Shown one piece after another: positions 18,083 through 26,831 of a stretch of DNA of 39,311 bases. The DNA comes from an uncultured Clostridia bacterium (GTDB taxonomy: Bacteria; Bacillota; Clostridia; Oscillospirales; Acutalibacteraceae): the NCBI GenBank assembly GCA_946531445.1, contig CAMNAP010000008.1, forward strand, positions 1-39,311, given 5' to 3'. The notes under the pieces were generated by a model. That model ran no database searches, had not been told where the DNA came from, and saw only the letters and a program-made list of their open reading frames with translations. Each line of letters begins with the position of its first letter. The stretch's first letter is position 1. The position numbers were made by a program, and so were the translations under genes.

Positions 18083-19693
18083 TTATACTTTAGAAGCAAG
18101 CTCTAAATCGTTTAAGAAGCTTTCTATTTCAGCTTTACGCAGCTTCATTGAAGCCATATTTACTATTACTCTTGCGGAAATCGGAATAATTTCTTCAACG
18201 ACCTCAAGTCCGTTTTCCTTTAGAGTTGAGCCCGTTTCAACTATATCAACGATACCGTCTGCAAGCCCGAGAAGCGGCGCAAGCTCTACGCTTCCTTCAA
18301 TTTTTATTATCTCAACGTCCATACCCTTAGATTCAAAGAATTCCTTTGCAACCTTCGGATATTTTGACGCGACAACCTTTCTTTTATAGCCCGTGAAGAA
18401 ATCCTCGCCTTTGGGACAGGCAAGTGCAAAGCGGCACTTGCCTATTCCCAAATCAATTACCTCATAAAATGACGACCCGTTTTCAACAATTGTATCCTTA
18501 CCTACTATTCCTATATCGCATACGCCGTGTTCAACGTAGGTTATAACGTCGGGCGCTTTTGAGAGCACAGCCTCATATTTATCTACAGGTAGGATAAGAC
18601 GTCTGCCCTTGTTTTCAAGCTCTGAGGTATCAAGCCCCATAGTTTTAAACAGCTTTACACTGCTCTTTTCAAGCCTGCCCTTAGTTAAGGCAATTCTAAG
18701 CGGCCTTTCAACGTTAATTACCTCGCGCATTGCTTCACACACAGCGCCGACCTCAACGCCGAAGCCGATAGCGGGAGCGGGCATACCGAACTGACCGAGA
18801 AGATTATCGTAGCGTCCGCCTGAAAGAATTGTCAGTCCCGAGCCCTCGGCATAGCCGTGGAAGATTACGCCGGTATAGTAATTTGAGCGGTTAACAAGCC
18901 CGAGGTCAATCATAATGTAATCCTTAAGCCCTGCCTTACAAAGCTCGCTGTAGACGCGTTTAAGATAGTCAAGAGCGCTTACAGCCTCTTTATCGCCGTA
19001 AAGCTTTTTGGCCTCGTCAATTACCTCAGCGCCGCCGAAAAGACGGGGAAGCTTTTTTATAACATCTGTTTCCCTGCTCTTACCGAGCCTGTCAAGAAAA
19101 TCGCCCAGCGCTGCATAATTCTTTTCTTCAATCAGATTACAGATATCGGCTTTGTCGGTATCGTCAATGTCCATTTTTGAAAGAATGGAATTGAAGAAAG
19201 CGGCGTTTCCTATTTCAATTTTGAAAGAATTGAGATTACACCTTTTAAGGCTTTCAAAAGCAAGAGAGATAACCTCAAGGTCTGCTTCAATTGAATCGTC
19301 GCCGATAAACTCAACGCCGCTCTGAGCAATCTCATTAGTCTTACCCGCAAGGTCTTTGTTTCTTACAAAGACGCTCTGATTATAATAGAGCCTTACGGGA
19401 AAATCCTTTTCGCTTAGCCTTGTTGCAACCATTCTTGCGATAGGCATTGTGTTATCGGGTCTGAGAACAGTTGTCCTTCCGCGCGAGTCAGAAAGCTTGA
19501 ACATCTCCTCAGCCTGAATTCCCGTGTTGTCGCTTTTAAAAACGTCGAAAAATTCAATTGCAGGAGTCAGCACCTTTCGGTAGCCGCCCTCGTTGAAAAG
19601 GTCCGATAGAGTGTGTTCAACTCTTCTTCTGTCATCACATTCCTCAAAGAGAAAATCTCTTGAGCCCTCGGGTGTTATATTCTGATATCTCAT
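18083..19693 (-). CDS. hisZG: HisZ-HisG fusion: ATP phosphoribosyltransferase regulatory and catalytic subunits
   Basis: 536 residues in one uninterrupted frame. Residues 1 to about 328 are HisZ, the histidyl-tRNA synthetase-like regulatory subunit: TPEGSRDFLFEEC, VLRPDNTMPIARMVATR, LSGGRYDNLLGQFG and AIGFGVEV. Residues about 331-536 are a complete short-form HisG, from RPLRIALTKGRLEKSS to the PRPP-binding DGIVDIVETGSTLKENGL at 479-495. Short HisG enzymes need HisZ for activity and histidine feedback, normally as separate proteins in a 4+4 complex; here the two are joined with almost no linker. It catalyses the first committed step, ATP + PRPP to PR-ATP. AAGGA lies 8 bases before the ATG. It is the first gene after the his promoter and palindrome. 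Confidence 0.93.
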   Translation of the reverse strand: MRYQNITPEGSRDFLFEECDDRRRVEHTLSDLFNEGGYRKVLTPAIEFFDVFKSDNTGIQAEEMFKLSDSRGRTTVLRPDNTMPIARMVATRLSEKDFPVRLYYNQSVFVRNKDLAGKTNEIAQSGVEFIGDDSIEADLEVISLAFESLKRCNLNSFKIEIGNAAFFNSILSKMDIDDTDKADICNLIEEKNYAALGDFLDRLGKSRETDVIKKLPRLFGGAEVIDEAKKLYGDKEAVSALDYLKRVYSELCKAGLKDYIMIDLGLVNRSNYYTGVIFHGYAEGSGLTILSGGRYDNLLGQFGMPAPAIGFGVEVGAVCEAMREVINVERPLRIALTKGRLEKSSVKLFKTMGLDTSELENKGRRLILPVDKYEAVLSKAPDVITYVEHGVCDIGIVGKDTIVENGSSFYEVIDLGIGKCRFALACPKGEDFFTGYKRKVVASKYPKVAKEFFESKGMDVEIIKIEGSVELAPLLGLADGIVDIVETGSTLKENGLEVVEEIIPISARVIVNMASMKLRKAEIESFLNDLELASKV

Positions 19694-19711
19694 ACAATCA
19701 TTCCTTGCGTC

Positions 19712-19745
19712 ACTTTAGTGTGCTAACATACTAACACGTTAAAGT
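19712..19745. promoter_or_regulatory. 34-bp imperfect palindrome over the his -10 box (candidate operator)
   Basis: The two 17-base halves are centred between 19728 and 19729, and 13 of 17 positions pair. The outer arms ACTTTA / TAAAGT are perfect, with inner pairs around GTG / CAC and TA / TA. It covers the -10 element and the likely transcription start of the his promoter, the classic place for a repressor. A TrpR-family histidine regulator (HisR/YerC type) is one candidate binder; no regulator gene is in the window. Confidence 0.6.
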
Positions 19746-19756
19746 AATCTTGTCAA
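19728..19756 (-). promoter_or_regulatory. Promoter of the his operon
   Basis: On the minus strand a perfect TTGACA (19751-19756), 17-base spacer, then TAGTAT (19728-19733), 34 bases before the hisZG ATG. It lies in the 80-base gap after polC. Confidence 0.78.
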
Positions 19757-19773
19757 GTTATTTTAAATTACTA

Positions 19774-22700
19774 TTAAAAGAATGAAATCTGCTTTGATTC
19801 GGGAAGGTCTCCAAGAGCGCCTGCCGCACGAAGCGCGTCAACAACGCTGTTACCTACTCCGGGCTCGTTGGCAAGGTCATCAGCCGCAACGAAGCCGTCG
19901 GGATTACGCTTTACTGCGTCGGCAATTGCTATCGCCGCAGTCTCGCCTATGCCGTCAATTGCGGAAAACGGGAGCCTTATTTTTCCGTCCTCTATCTGAT
20001 AAATTCTCCAGTCGGATTTATACAAATCAACGGGAAGAAACTCATATCCCCTTGCGAGCATTTCAATTACTATCTGAAGAACAACGTACTGCGATTCCTC
20101 TTTTGCAGTTGCCTCATTGCCCTTGAGCTTGATTTCATTCATTTTCTTTTTAACTGCGTTCTTTCCCTGAACAGCCGCAACAGCGTCAATAGCGCCGCCG
20201 CGAACGGTAAAGAAAGCAGAATAAAACTGAAGCGGATAGTAGATTTTATACCACGCAATGCGAAGCGCCGCAATAACATACGCCGCCGCGTGAGCCTTGG
20301 GGAACATATATTTAATCTTGTAGCAGGAGTCAATATACCACTGCTCAACGCCGATTGTTTTCATTGCGTTCTCATAAGGCGGAAGCTCCTTCGGTGCCTT
20401 ACCCTTACGGGTGTACTCCATAATCTTGAAGCAGTCCTCTTTTGAGAGAGGCGACTTATTACCCGTTTCACGCTCATACTTTTCGGCAACGTGGATAAGG
20501 TGAGTCATAATATCGTCACGGCAGCCTATAACACCTGAAATGTCGCAAGTGCCGTTTTTGATAAGCTCCTGTGCATTTCCGAGCCATACGTCAGTTCCGT
20601 GCGACAGACCTGAAATCTGAAGCAAATCGGCAAAGGTTTTCGGCTGTGCGTCAATAAGCATTCCTATTACAAACGGAGTTCCCATTTCGGGGATTGCAAG
20701 CGTACCCGTCGGACAGTCAATGTCATCCTCACTTACGCCGATAGGCTCAGTTGAAGTAATAAGCTTATAAAGATTCGGGTCCGAAAGGTCAACGTCCATT
20801 ACGGGAATACCCGTTGAATCCTCCAGATATTTATAAATGGTCGGATTATCGTGACCGAGCTCGTCAAGCTTAAGAAGTGTATCGTGAAGTGAATTCTTAA
20901 AGTCAAAGTGGGTTGTGTAAGTTCCCTTTTTCTCATCGTTTGAGGGGTACTGAATCGGTGTGAAGTCCTCAACAGTATACTGATTGGGAACAACAACCAT
21001 ACCGCCGGGGTGCTGACCGGTTGTACGCTTAATTCCCGTACAGCCTGCTGTAAGTCGGTCAATTTCAGCACGCGGAGTAATTGCTGAAAGCTCCCTTTCA
21101 TCAAGATATTTCTTAACAAATCCGAAAGCGGTTTTATCGGCAACGGTTGCCATTGTGCCCGCTTTGAACACGTATTTCTTTCCGAACAGCTCCTCTGTAT
21201 AGCGGTGAATTCTTCCCTGCACCTCGCCCGAGAAGTTAAGGTCTATATCGGGTGATTTATCACCGTGGAAGCCGAGGAAGGTTTCAAACGGAATTTCGTG
21301 GCCGTCGCGCTTCATAGGCTCGCCGCACTCGGGACAGTTCTTCGCAGGAAGGTCAAAACCTGAGCCGTATTCACCTTTAAGGAAAAACTCGCTGTGCTTA
21401 CACTTTTTACAGTAGTAGTGCGGCGCGAGAGGGTTAACCTCTGAAATACCGCCGAAGTGAGCGACAAGAGATGAGCCTACCGAGCCTCTTGAGCCTACGA
21501 GGTAACCGAGCTTTTCGCTCTGCTCAACAAGTCTTTTAGCTATAACATAGAGCACGCCAAACCCGTTTGAAATAATTGAGTCAAGCTCTCTCGTAAGACG
21601 GTCTGAAACATATTCGGGAACGGGGTCGCCGTAAAATGCCTTTGCCGTGTTCCAGCATTTTTCGGTTAGCTCCTCGTCAGCACCGTCAATATTCGGTTGG
21701 AAGGTTCCGGGTGGAATTGGCGGAATATCGTCCTGAATCATATCGGCAATTTTATTTGGATTGTCAATAACGAATTCCTTTGCCCTGTCGCCTGCCCACG
21801 CGAAGTCCTCAAGCATTTCGTTAGTCGTCTTAAAGTAGAGCGGAGCCTGACTGTCGCAGTCTGTAAAGCCCATTGACGCCTGAATAATGGCTCTGAACTT
21901 TGCGTCGGTTTCGTTAAGGAAATGAACGTCTCCCGTTGCGACAACGAGCTTTCCGAGCTTGTCCGCAACTCTTACAAGACGTCTGTTAATCTCGGTTAAA
22001 TCCTCTTCGGTTTTAATACCCGCGTGGATATCTCTTTCAGAACGGAGCATAAACGCGTTGTTGCCGTTGGGCTGAATTTCAATGTAGTCATAGAAGCTTG
22101 CAAGTCTTTCAAGCTCTTCATCATCAGCGCCGTTGAGGATTGCCTGAATAAGCTCGCCCTGCTCGCAGGCAGAGCCGATAAGAATACCGTCGCGCTTTTT
22201 TGCGAGCATTGATTTTGGAATAAGCGGACGAAGCTTGAATGAGCTTACGTTTGAGTAAGAGATAAGCTCATAGAGATTTTTACGTCCGTACTTTCTCTCC
22301 TCCTTCGGTATACTCTCGTCAAACGAGGTATCCTCTTTTACAAGAAGAATAATGTGGTTACGCTTAATCTCCTTGTTTTTCATATTCATATAATCGGGAT
22401 ACTTCTCGTCGTCAATAAGGTATCCCTCCATACCGAGAATAAGCTTGATTCCCTTTGATTTGGCTGCAAAATACGCCTCGGGCAGCGCCTGAACAACGCC
22501 GTGGTCTGTTACGGCTATAGCCTTATGTCCCCACTTTGCAGCTTTTTCCACAAGCTTCTTCGGTGCTGTAATTCCGTCCATTTCCGACATTGAGGTATGA
22601 AGATGAAGCTCAACGCGCTTTTCGGGTGCGTCGTCGGTTTTCTCTTCGCGCTTAACCTTTTCAATGCTGTTAGGGCGGATAACGTATTCATTAGAAAATT

Positions 22701-23574
22701 TATCGTACTGATAAGGGCCGCTGACAACAACAGTTCCCGCGCTTTCAACGCCCTTGATTATCGGGTCAACTATATTCGCTCTGTCAAATATTTTAACTGA
22801 AACAGACGAAGTATAGTCGGAAATATCAAACGAGAAAATTTTTGAATCGCCGCGCTTTGTATCTCTTGTGTCAGTTTTAAGCACATCGCCCCAAACGGTA
22901 ACAAAGCCGTCGTCGGGCATTACGTCTTTAATCGGCTTGGGAAGCTCTCTGATAGGCCTTCCCATAATTGACTTTTTGGTTTTGAGATAAAGCGGAGTAT
23001 CGCCCCATAACTCGCGCGAGAAATCGGTTTCCTCTTTCTTCTTCTGTTCCTCCTCCTTGCGCTTTTTTTCCTCTACTGCCTTGTGGACAGCCTCGTCAAT
23101 ATCAAAGGCTCTGACCTCCATAAGCGAGATGTCAAAATCAAGGCCGAACTGATTGTAGATGAGCTTTGAAATATCCTTGTCAACGCCCTGCGCTTCAAGA
23201 ATATCCTTACCGCCTTTTTTGAGGCAAAGTGTGAGCGTATCGTCTTCAAGCTCCGCTTCAACGCCGTCAAAGAATCCGTTTGCGGCTGTGTTGATATATT
23301 TAATCGGTGAGAGTATTTTCTCAATCTCGTCAAGTTCAAAAAGATGCTTATTATATTTTATTTTGATTTCAGCCTTGTTAAGCTTCAGCTTTTCCCTTAG
23401 CTCCTGCTCAATTCTTTTAACGGCGTCAAAATCCGCTATCATACTGCTTAAAAGCTCAATTTCAAGCTTTCTCTCTTCCTGATAAAGAGAAACGTTGAGA
23501 AGCTCGCCAAAGCCTATCTGCTGTAAATCCTGTTCATTTATGTAATCTGAAAATAGTTGGTAAAACTGAGCCAT
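19774..23574 (-). CDS. polC: DNA polymerase III PolC-type alpha subunit lacking the DnaQ-like exonuclease domain
   Basis: 1,266 residues against about 1,430-1,450 for usual PolC. Order: N-terminal domain (1-160), a charged linker (160-190), OB domain (about 205-310), PHP domain (319-555), then the polymerase with a CxxC...CxxC zinc site (722-750), catalytic PDIDLNFSGE near 775, and a helix-hairpin-helix region. It ends in QISFF, a beta-clamp-binding motif. The DnaQ-type exonuclease normally inserted within PHP, with its DVETTG motif, is absent: residues about 384-407 join the two PHP halves directly. PHP metal ligands appear complete (H324, H326, D333, H358, E383, H407, C470, D549, H551). It is the replicative polymerase; proofreading must come from PHP or another protein, or be reduced. 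The ATG overlaps the ispG stop (TGATG). Confidence 0.93.
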   Translation of the reverse strand: MAQFYQLFSDYINEQDLQQIGFGELLNVSLYQEERKLEIELLSSMIADFDAVKRIEQELREKLKLNKAEIKIKYNKHLFELDEIEKILSPIKYINTAANGFFDGVEAELEDDTLTLCLKKGGKDILEAQGVDKDISKLIYNQFGLDFDISLMEVRAFDIDEAVHKAVEEKKRKEEEQKKKEETDFSRELWGDTPLYLKTKKSIMGRPIRELPKPIKDVMPDDGFVTVWGDVLKTDTRDTKRGDSKIFSFDISDYTSSVSVKIFDRANIVDPIIKGVESAGTVVVSGPYQYDKFSNEYVIRPNSIEKVKREEKTDDAPEKRVELHLHTSMSEMDGITAPKKLVEKAAKWGHKAIAVTDHGVVQALPEAYFAAKSKGIKLILGMEGYLIDDEKYPDYMNMKNKEIKRNHIILLVKEDTSFDESIPKEERKYGRKNLYELISYSNVSSFKLRPLIPKSMLAKKRDGILIGSACEQGELIQAILNGADDEELERLASFYDYIEIQPNGNNAFMLRSERDIHAGIKTEEDLTEINRRLVRVADKLGKLVVATGDVHFLNETDAKFRAIIQASMGFTDCDSQAPLYFKTTNEMLEDFAWAGDRAKEFVIDNPNKIADMIQDDIPPIPPGTFQPNIDGADEELTEKCWNTAKAFYGDPVPEYVSDRLTRELDSIISNGFGVLYVIAKRLVEQSEKLGYLVGSRGSVGSSLVAHFGGISEVNPLAPHYYCKKCKHSEFFLKGEYGSGFDLPAKNCPECGEPMKRDGHEIPFETFLGFHGDKSPDIDLNFSGEVQGRIHRYTEELFGKKYVFKAGTMATVADKTAFGFVKKYLDERELSAITPRAEIDRLTAGCTGIKRTTGQHPGGMVVVPNQYTVEDFTPIQYPSNDEKKGTYTTHFDFKNSLHDTLLKLDELGHDNPTIYKYLEDSTGIPVMDVDLSDPNLYKLITSTEPIGVSEDDIDCPTGTLAIPEMGTPFVIGMLIDAQPKTFADLLQISGLSHGTDVWLGNAQELIKNGTCDISGVIGCRDDIMTHLIHVAEKYERETGNKSPLSKEDCFKIMEYTRKGKAPKELPPYENAMKTIGVEQWYIDSCYKIKYMFPKAHAAAYVIAALRIAWYKIYYPLQFYSAFFTVRGGAIDAVAAVQGKNAVKKKMNEIKLKGNEATAKEESQYVVLQIVIEMLARGYEFLPVDLYKSDWRIYQIEDGKIRLPFSAIDGIGETAAIAIADAVKRNPDGFVAADDLANEPGVGNSVVDALRAAGALGDLPESKQISFF

Positions 23575-24620
23575 CAGAGTTTGTCTACCTCTTTCATTAA
23601 TTCGTCAAGAAGGTCCTTTTCGTCAACCTTTCTGAGTATTTCTCCTTTTTTGAAAATAAGACCGCAGCCGTCGCCTCCTGCAACGCCGATGTCAGCCTCT
23701 TTAGCTTCGCCCGGTCCGTTTACAATACAGCCCATAACGGCAACCTTGATAGGCTTTTTGCAATCTCTGAGTCTTTCCTCAACCTGCTGTGCAAGACCGA
23801 CAAGGTCTATCTTTGTACGTCCGCAGGTCGGGCAGGAAATAAGATACGGACAGTCTGTTTTAAGTCCGATTGCCTTAAGGATGTCAAACGCGGCGTAAAC
23901 CTCTTCAACGGGCCTGTCTGTTAGGCTGACGCGGATAGTGTCGCCTATTCCGTGAGTCAGAAGCGAACCGATACCAATGGCTGATTTAATAATGCCCATA
24001 CGCTTTGTTCCCGCCTCGGTAACGCCGAGGTGAAGCGGATAATTACATTTTTCGCTTGCGGTTTCATACGCCTTAATCATAGTGTTTACGTTTGACGATT
24101 TAATTGAAATAACTATGTCGTCAAAATCAAACTTTTCAAGAAGTGAAGCGTGGTACAGCGCAGATTCAACCATAGCTTCGGGAGTCGGCGAGCCGTACTT
24201 TGCAAGTATTTCCTTTTCAAGCGAGCCTGAATTTACACCTATTCTGATAGGAATACCCTTTTGCTTACAGATGTCGGCAACAGCCTTGACTCTGTCCTCG
24301 CTTCCTATATTTCCGGGATTTATTCTGATTTTGTCTATTCCCCTTTCGGCAGCGCCGAGAGCAAGTCTGTAGTCAAAATGAATATCTGCAACAAGCGGAA
24401 CTGTAGTTGCTTTCTTTATAGGCTCAATAAGCGCAAGCGCAGCCTCATCTGGCACTGCAAAGCGGATAACCTGACAACCTGCCTTTTCAAGCTCAACAGC
24501 TTGCTTTACTGAATTTTCAATATCGCTTGCGGGAATGTTGAGCATACTCTGAACAAGAACCGGAGCGTCGCCGCCGATGAAAGTATTTCCAAGCTTGATT
24601 TTTTTCGTGTTTTTATTCAT
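23574..24620 (-). CDS. ispG: 4-hydroxy-3-methylbut-2-enyl diphosphate synthase IspG
   Basis: About 348 residues from the ATG at 24620 (GGTGG 5 bases upstream); a longer in-frame start at 24728 would overlap rseP by about 90 bases and add unrelated residues. Motifs are VLVQSMLN at the start, the DIHFDYRLAL and INPGNIG barrel segments, and the C-terminal 4Fe-4S domain with CPTCGRTKID and GCIVNGPGEA. It reductively opens MEcPP to HMBPP in the methylerythritol phosphate (MEP) isoprenoid pathway. dxr lies two genes upstream in the same unit. The stop overlaps the polC start. Confidence 0.95.
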   Translation of the reverse strand: MNKNTKKIKLGNTFIGGDAPVLVQSMLNIPASDIENSVKQAVELEKAGCQVIRFAVPDEAALALIEPIKKATTVPLVADIHFDYRLALGAAERGIDKIRINPGNIGSEDRVKAVADICKQKGIPIRIGVNSGSLEKEILAKYGSPTPEAMVESALYHASLLEKFDFDDIVISIKSSNVNTMIKAYETASEKCNYPLHLGVTEAGTKRMGIIKSAIGIGSLLTHGIGDTIRVSLTDRPVEEVYAAFDILKAIGLKTDCPYLISCPTCGRTKIDLVGLAQQVEERLRDCKKPIKVAVMGCIVNGPGEAKEADIGVAGGDGCGLIFKKGEILRKVDEKDLLDELMKEVDKL

Positions 24621-24637
24621 AAATACCACCGTTATAG

Positions 24638-25675
24638 TTAAAACAGTTTTGTAATGTCTGAGAAGGTTATTACGCACATAAAGCCGAGAAGAATTACAAG
24701 GCCTGCGCCGTTGATTGCCCATTCCCATTTATCGGGCATCTTACGTCTGAAGATACCTTCAAACAAAAGGAGGAAAAGTCTCCAGCCGTCAAGCGCGGGA
24801 ATCGGGAACAAATTGAAAAGACCTACGTTGATTGTAAGAAGCGCCATAATTCGCAGCGCTGTGTTGATATTGTTTGTTTTTACTGCCTTTGAAACAATAT
24901 TAACCGCGCCGACGGGACCGCTTAAATCGTTAAGCCCGAAACGCCCTGTAATCAGGTCGTGAAGGGAGAGAAATACGCTTCTTGCAAATGCCATCCATTC
25001 GGTAGCGGTATTTTTAACTATTCCGCCGAGCGTTTTCTTTTTTCCGAGAAGCCAGAAATCCATTTTTATGAATCTGTGTCCCTCGTATTCCTCCATATCA
25101 AATTTTGCGTTAAGCTTAACATCTTTTCCGCCTCGTTCAACAACCATTTCAATAGTGTCATCTCTTGAACGTGAAAGCCCTGTACTGACGTCGTTGGGGC
25201 TGTAGATTCTCATTCCGTCTATAGCCTTGATTCTGTCGCCTACCTGAAGTGCTTGGGAGCTGACGGCATTATCGTCAAACTTGGCAATTTCAGTTGTACC
25301 GACAAGACTTTGAGCGCTTACAATTATTGCTACAATAATTACGCCGAGAACAAGATTCATCAGCGCACCCGCTACAACAACGAAGAAGCGCTGCCAAACC
25401 TTTTTCTGTGAAAAGGAAAACTCACTGTCGCTCTCCTCGCTTTCGCCCTCCATAGCGCAGTAGCCGCCAAAAAGAATCCAGCGAAGCGAATAAGTGGTGT
25501 CGCCTTTTGTGAACTGAAAAATCTTGGGCCCCATACCTATAGAAAATTCATTTACTCTGATTTTCATAAGTCTTGCCGCAATAAAATGGCCGCCCTCGTG
25601 AATAATTATTATTATTTCAAAAAACAGAATTGCAATTAATATCGGGTATACCGTATGCCAGATGTTTGAAATCAC
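24638..25675 (-). CDS. rseP: RIP metalloprotease RseP (site-2 protease)
   Basis: 345 residues. The first membrane helix carries the zinc motif HEGGH (residues 26-30). A single PDZ domain follows at about 115-200 (ALQVGDRIKAIDGMRI), and the C-terminal membrane region has FNLFPIPALDGWR with the third zinc ligand Asp. It cleaves membrane-embedded substrates such as anti-sigma factors or signal-peptide remnants. The start is GTG at 25673-25675, which overlaps the dxr stop as GTGA, so it is translationally coupled. The dxr-rseP-ispG order is widely conserved. Confidence 0.94.
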   Translation of the reverse strand: MISNIWHTVYPILIAILFFEIIIIIHEGGHFIAARLMKIRVNEFSIGMGPKIFQFTKGDTTYSLRWILFGGYCAMEGESEESDSEFSFSQKKVWQRFFVVVAGALMNLVLGVIIVAIIVSAQSLVGTTEIAKFDDNAVSSQALQVGDRIKAIDGMRIYSPNDVSTGLSRSRDDTIEMVVERGGKDVKLNAKFDMEEYEGHRFIKMDFWLLGKKKTLGGIVKNTATEWMAFARSVFLSLHDLITGRFGLNDLSGPVGAVNIVSKAVKTNNINTALRIMALLTINVGLFNLFPIPALDGWRLFLLLFEGIFRRKMPDKWEWAINGAGLVILLGFMCVITFSDITKLF

Positions 25676-26820
25676 TTAACCGTCTCCAAAACATAATCTC
25701 TTGCAGCTCTGTCTGTATCAAGAACATCCTGCAAGGTGAAGTCTTTTTTGTCAGGCGCGTTTTTCATCGCCTCGTAATTAAGATATGCAATATCGTTAAA
25801 TTTAATTTTGCCGTTTAAAAACAATTTAACGCTTTCCTCATTTGCGCCGTTTGCAGCCGCGGGATGAAGCCCGCCCAGTTCAATAGCTTCCTTACAGACA
25901 TTGATACATCTGAAGGTTTCATAATCGGGCTCAAAGAACGTAAGTTTTCCGTAATCGGCAAGGCTGAGCGCCTTAACGGGACTTTCAAGTCTTTCGGGAT
26001 ACGTCAGCGCATACTGTATCGGAATTCTCATATCGGGAACTCCGAGCTGTGCTATCATTGAATTATCCTGATAAACAATCGCGCTGTGAAGTACAGACTC
26101 TCTGTGGATAACTATTTCTATATCTTCATTCGGCATATCAAAAAGCCATTTAGCCTCTATAAATTCAAGGCCCTTATTCATCATTGTAGCCGAGTCAATG
26201 GTTATTTTTGCACCCATATCCCAGTTAGGATGCTTAAGCGCGTCAGCCGCGGTTACATTCTCAAGCTCTTCCCTCTTTTTTCCGAAGAACGGGCCGCCCG
26301 AAGCGGTGAGAATAATTTTTTTAACGGCTTCCTTTCGCGGACTTCCCTGAAGTGACTGAAAAATTGCAGAGTGCTCGCTGTCTACTGGAAGGATAGCAAC
26401 GCCCATCTCCTTGGCAAGATTTGTAACAAGATGACCGCCCGCTACGAGCGTTTCCTTGTTTGCAAGGGCAATTGTCTTTTTAGCCTTTATTGCTTCAAGC
26501 GTGGGCTGAAGTCCTACCATACCGACAACAGAGTTGAGAACTGTATCCGCGCCGCCGTAGGTTGCGCACTCAATAAGCCCCTCCATACCGCTTACGATTT
26601 TTACGTCAGTGTCGCTGACTCTTGTTTTCAAATCCTTTGCGGCGTCCTCGTTCATCATACAAACGAGCTCAGGTCTGAATTCGCGAATCTGTTCTTCAAT
26701 TATATCACACCTTGAAGCCGCTGTAAGACACTTGACGTTATAGCCGTGCATTCTGCACACGTCAAGCGACTGTGTACCTATTGAACCCGTTGAGCCTAAA
26801 AGAGATATATTCTTAGCCAT
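25672..26820 (-). CDS. dxr: 1-deoxy-D-xylulose-5-phosphate reductoisomerase
   Basis: 382 residues, normal length. The NADPH fold starts ISLLGSTGSIGTQSLDV. Metal and substrate segments are LANKETLVAGG, PVDSEHSAIFQSL, ILTASGGPFFG, KITIDSATMMNKGLEFIEA and the flexible-loop region HRESVLHS. It converts DXP to MEP, the first dedicated step of the non-mevalonate pathway. GGAGTAATT precedes the ATG, 11 bases after the cdsA stop. Confidence 0.96.
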   Translation of the reverse strand: MAKNISLLGSTGSIGTQSLDVCRMHGYNVKCLTAASRCDIIEEQIREFRPELVCMMNEDAAKDLKTRVSDTDVKIVSGMEGLIECATYGGADTVLNSVVGMVGLQPTLEAIKAKKTIALANKETLVAGGHLVTNLAKEMGVAILPVDSEHSAIFQSLQGSPRKEAVKKIILTASGGPFFGKKREELENVTAADALKHPNWDMGAKITIDSATMMNKGLEFIEAKWLFDMPNEDIEIVIHRESVLHSAIVYQDNSMIAQLGVPDMRIPIQYALTYPERLESPVKALSLADYGKLTFFEPDYETFRCINVCKEAIELGGLHPAAANGANEESVKLFLNGKIKFNDIAYLNYEAMKNAPDKKDFTLQDVLDTDRAARDYVLETVK

Positions 26821-26831
26821 AATTACTCCAG

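Noticed and set aside
19712..19745. The his palindrome as the polC terminator
   Set aside because: It has several mismatches and is followed on the minus strand by GACGCAAGG rather than Ts; its position over the -10 box fits an operator better.
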